Translations under genes and position numbers: made by a program
Origin: DASTPP01 sp035762175
Lineage (GTDB): Bacteria > Myxococcota_A > Polyangia > Polyangiales > Polyangiaceae
Assembly: GCA_035762175.1 (NCBI GenBank)
Contig: DASTPP010000313.1
Location: 1-64,000, forward strand
Direction of reading: 5' to 3'
DNA length: 64,000 nucleotides
Shown: positions 62,516 to 64,000 of the stretch, in pieces
How positions within the stretch are numbered: position 1 is the first letter of the stretch
Layout of the letters: each line of letters begins with the position of its first letter
The notes under the pieces: generated by a model
What the model was told of the DNA's origin: nothing
Databases searched by the model: none
Seen by the model: only the letters and a program-made list of their open reading frames with translations

Positions 62516-64000
62516 TCAGAAGCGCAAGCCCGCGCCGATCTCGAGGCGCGCGCCGAAGGCCGGCGCGACCGCGTCGCCGAAGCGGGCGAAGAGCAGCTCG
62601 CCCGCGGCCTGGGCGCCGACGAAGTACGCGTCGCCGACGGGGGCGTCGACGGCCAGGTGCAGCTCGGGGCCGGCGGCGAGGGCGCGGCTCGCCTCGCGCG
62701 CGTCGTAGCCGGCGCGCGCGAGCCGCCCGGCGTCGCGCCGCTCGCGGCGCTGGTCGACGAGGGCGGCGTTCGCCCCGACGCCGGCGCGCAGCGTGGTCGC
62801 CCCGAGCGCGATGACGTGGTCGAGCGAGACGCCGCCGCCGGCGAGCGCGACGCGCACCTCGTGCACCCCCGCCCGCTCGCCGCCGTAGGCCCCGAAGGCC
62901 CGGACGCCGAGGGCCCAGTCGCCCGGGCGGCGGCGGTACGAGAGCGCCGCGAGCCCCCCGACGCTCGCGAGCCGCGAGCCGAAGGCGCCGAGCGAGAGCC
63001 CGAGCTCGTTCGGGCGGGCGACGACGGCGCCGCCCTTGCGGGCGAGCACCTCTTCGGCCACCGGTCGAAACTCGCGCGCCTCGAGCTTGCGCCACTCGCC
63101 CTTCGCGAGCACGAGCTCGGCGGCGCCCCGCACCGAGGGGCCGCGCGCCTGCACGACGTAGCGCCCGGGCGGCAGCGCCAGCCTGACGTCGCGCTCGGGC
63201 AGCCCCCACGCCTCGCCCAGCACCGAGCGCGAGCCGGGGGCGTAGACGAGGTAGTGCACGTCGGCGGCGCGGGGCAGGGCGAGGCCGGCGCCCGCGTCGG
63301 ACAGGCGCGTCAGCACGAGCGGGCCCGCCTCGCGCAGATCGAGCACGGCGAGCGGCCGCTGCAGCGCGCCGCCCGACCGCGCCGAGCGGTAGAGGGTCTG
63401 GTCGTGGGCGAAGCGGTAGCTCTCGGCGAGCGTGACGCGCCGGTCGGCGTCGGCGTCGGCGGCGCCGCGCAGGCCGCTCACCCAGTAGTGCGTGAAGAGC
63501 GCGCCCGAGAGCTCTTCGGACTCGTGCGCCGCCTGCCCCTCGCTCGTCGCGAAGAGCCAGACGAGGCCGCGCGCGCCGTCTTCGCCCTCGAGGTTGACGG
63601 CGAAGCCGGGCTCGGCGCGCGGCCCCTTCGGGCGCAGGTCGGCGCTGCGGCAGGCGTCGGTCACCACCACCTTGAGCCCCGCCGGAAAGGCCCGGAGCCG
63701 CGCGCCGAGCTCGGCGACCGAGAGCGCCTCGCCGCCCAGGTGCAGCCGCTCTTGGTCGCCGTGGCCGCTGAAGTAAAAGAAGAGGGTGACCTGCTCGGGC
63801 CGGCGCTGCAGCGCGAGCGCGCGCGCGACCTCGAGCGCGGCGAAGAGCGCCGCGGGGCGCGGATCGTTCAGCACGAAGGCGTGCTCGGGCGCGACGCCGC
63901 CGTGGCGCACGAGCACGTCGCGCACGCCCGCCGCGTCTTTCTGGGCGTGGCGCAGGGGCGGCTCGCCCGGCAGCCCCGCGCCGTGCCCCGCGGCGACCAG
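62516..64000 (-). CDS. Caspase-like (C14) protein with beta-barrel-like C-terminus, 5' end beyond the window
   Basis: 495 codons are inside the window and the frame is open through base 64000. The caspase fold shows FFYFSGHGDQERL with the catalytic His and VVVTDACRSADL with the catalytic Cys. The visible N-terminus (PPLRHAQKDAAGVRDVLVRH) matches the early helix of bacterial C14 proteins. After residue about 270 a carboxypeptidase-regulatory-like region (VRLALPPGRYVVQARG) leads to some 200 residues of strand-rich sequence ending LEIGAGLRF with terminal Phe. The C-terminus therefore looks like an outer-membrane barrel, so the protease would be exported. Confidence 0.85.
   Translation of the reverse strand: MVAAGHGAGLPGEPPLRHAQKDAAGVRDVLVRHGGVAPEHAFVLNDPRPAALFAALEVARALALQRRPEQVTLFFYFSGHGDQERLHLGGEALSVAELGARLRAFPAGLKVVVTDACRSADLRPKGPRAEPGFAVNLEGEDGARGLVWLFATSEGQAAHESEELSGALFTHYWVSGLRGAADADADRRVTLAESYRFAHDQTLYRSARSGGALQRPLAVLDLREAGPLVLTRLSDAGAGLALPRAADVHYLVYAPGSRSVLGEAWGLPERDVRLALPPGRYVVQARGPSVRGAAELVLAKGEWRKLEAREFRPVAEEVLARKGGAVVARPNELGLSLGAFGSRLASVGGLAALSYRRRPGDWALGVRAFGAYGGERAGVHEVRVALAGGGVSLDHVIALGATTLRAGVGANAALVDQRRERRDAGRLARAGYDAREASRALAAGPELHLAVDAPVGDAYFVGAQAAGELLFARFGDAVAPAFGARLEIGAGLRF

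Overview
The window is extremely GC-rich bacterial chromosome. Coding density is high, start codons are often GTG, and tandem genes commonly overlap by ATGA or GTGA. The genes point to a predatory or social member of Myxococcota. There is a secreted protein with a MYXO-CTERM-type sorting tail (13579-14217), several Ser/Thr-kinase-like proteins, a sigma-54 activator with a degenerate FHA region, a caspase-like protein, many Ala/Pro-rich lipoproteins, and outer-membrane barrels ending in Phe. No rRNA, tRNA, CRISPR array, transposase or phage gene was recognised.

Layout. 1-3544 (minus) is a signalling operon: a small protein, an atypical response regulator, a V4R protein, and a PAS sensor kinase that runs off the left edge. 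3749-8331 holds a small SpoIIAA/STAS-like protein, a patatin phospholipase with a barrel-like C-terminus, and an outer-membrane protein with EPDPW repeats. 8382-12121 is a translationally coupled lipoprotein and a TPR pseudokinase. 12256-16497 carries a GH105-like hydrolase, the MYXO-CTERM protein, an aspzincin-like metalloprotease and a Baeyer-Villiger monooxygenase. 17091-19622 has a HAMP protein and dihydroxyacetone kinase. 19855-24506 is a complete branched-chain amino acid-type ABC transporter (livG, livF, binding protein, livH, livM).

24732-33581 is mixed: an RNA ligase with an unusual three-hairpin leader, a glutamine-amidotransferase-like protein, an M28 peptidase, an aldo/keto reductase, a membrane protein, an unknown protein behind a sigma-54 consensus, a CcmE-like protein and a protein with a KGA-repeat tail. 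34026-36528 is a polyhydroxyalkanoate cluster (phasin/PhaE-like, PhaC, hydrolase). 36902-41974 encodes a 1690-residue membrane protein with a collagen-like tail. 42478-44627 is groES-groEL with promoter and CIRCE operator. 45438-52943 holds an unknown gene pair, a histone-deacetylase-fold amidohydrolase, a DUF885 lipoprotein, an alpha/alpha-barrel-like protein and cysteine synthase. 53133-55958 is an ECF sigma/anti-sigma pair followed by a tandem DsbA lipoprotein. 56076-64000 has an ARPP-1/kinase/propeller fusion with a WNK-like lysine position, the convergent sigma-54 activator, an APC permease, and a caspase/barrel protein cut by the right edge.

The intergenic DNA is the most unusual part. 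Three copies of a four-hairpin inverted-repeat element (36637, 42094 and 46751) and a separate 112-bp palindrome (24551) sit in gene junctions. There is also a 22-bp tandem array (33797-34016), a 36-bp-period hairpin array in front of the RNA ligase, and a GATT microsatellite at the end of the anti-sigma gene.
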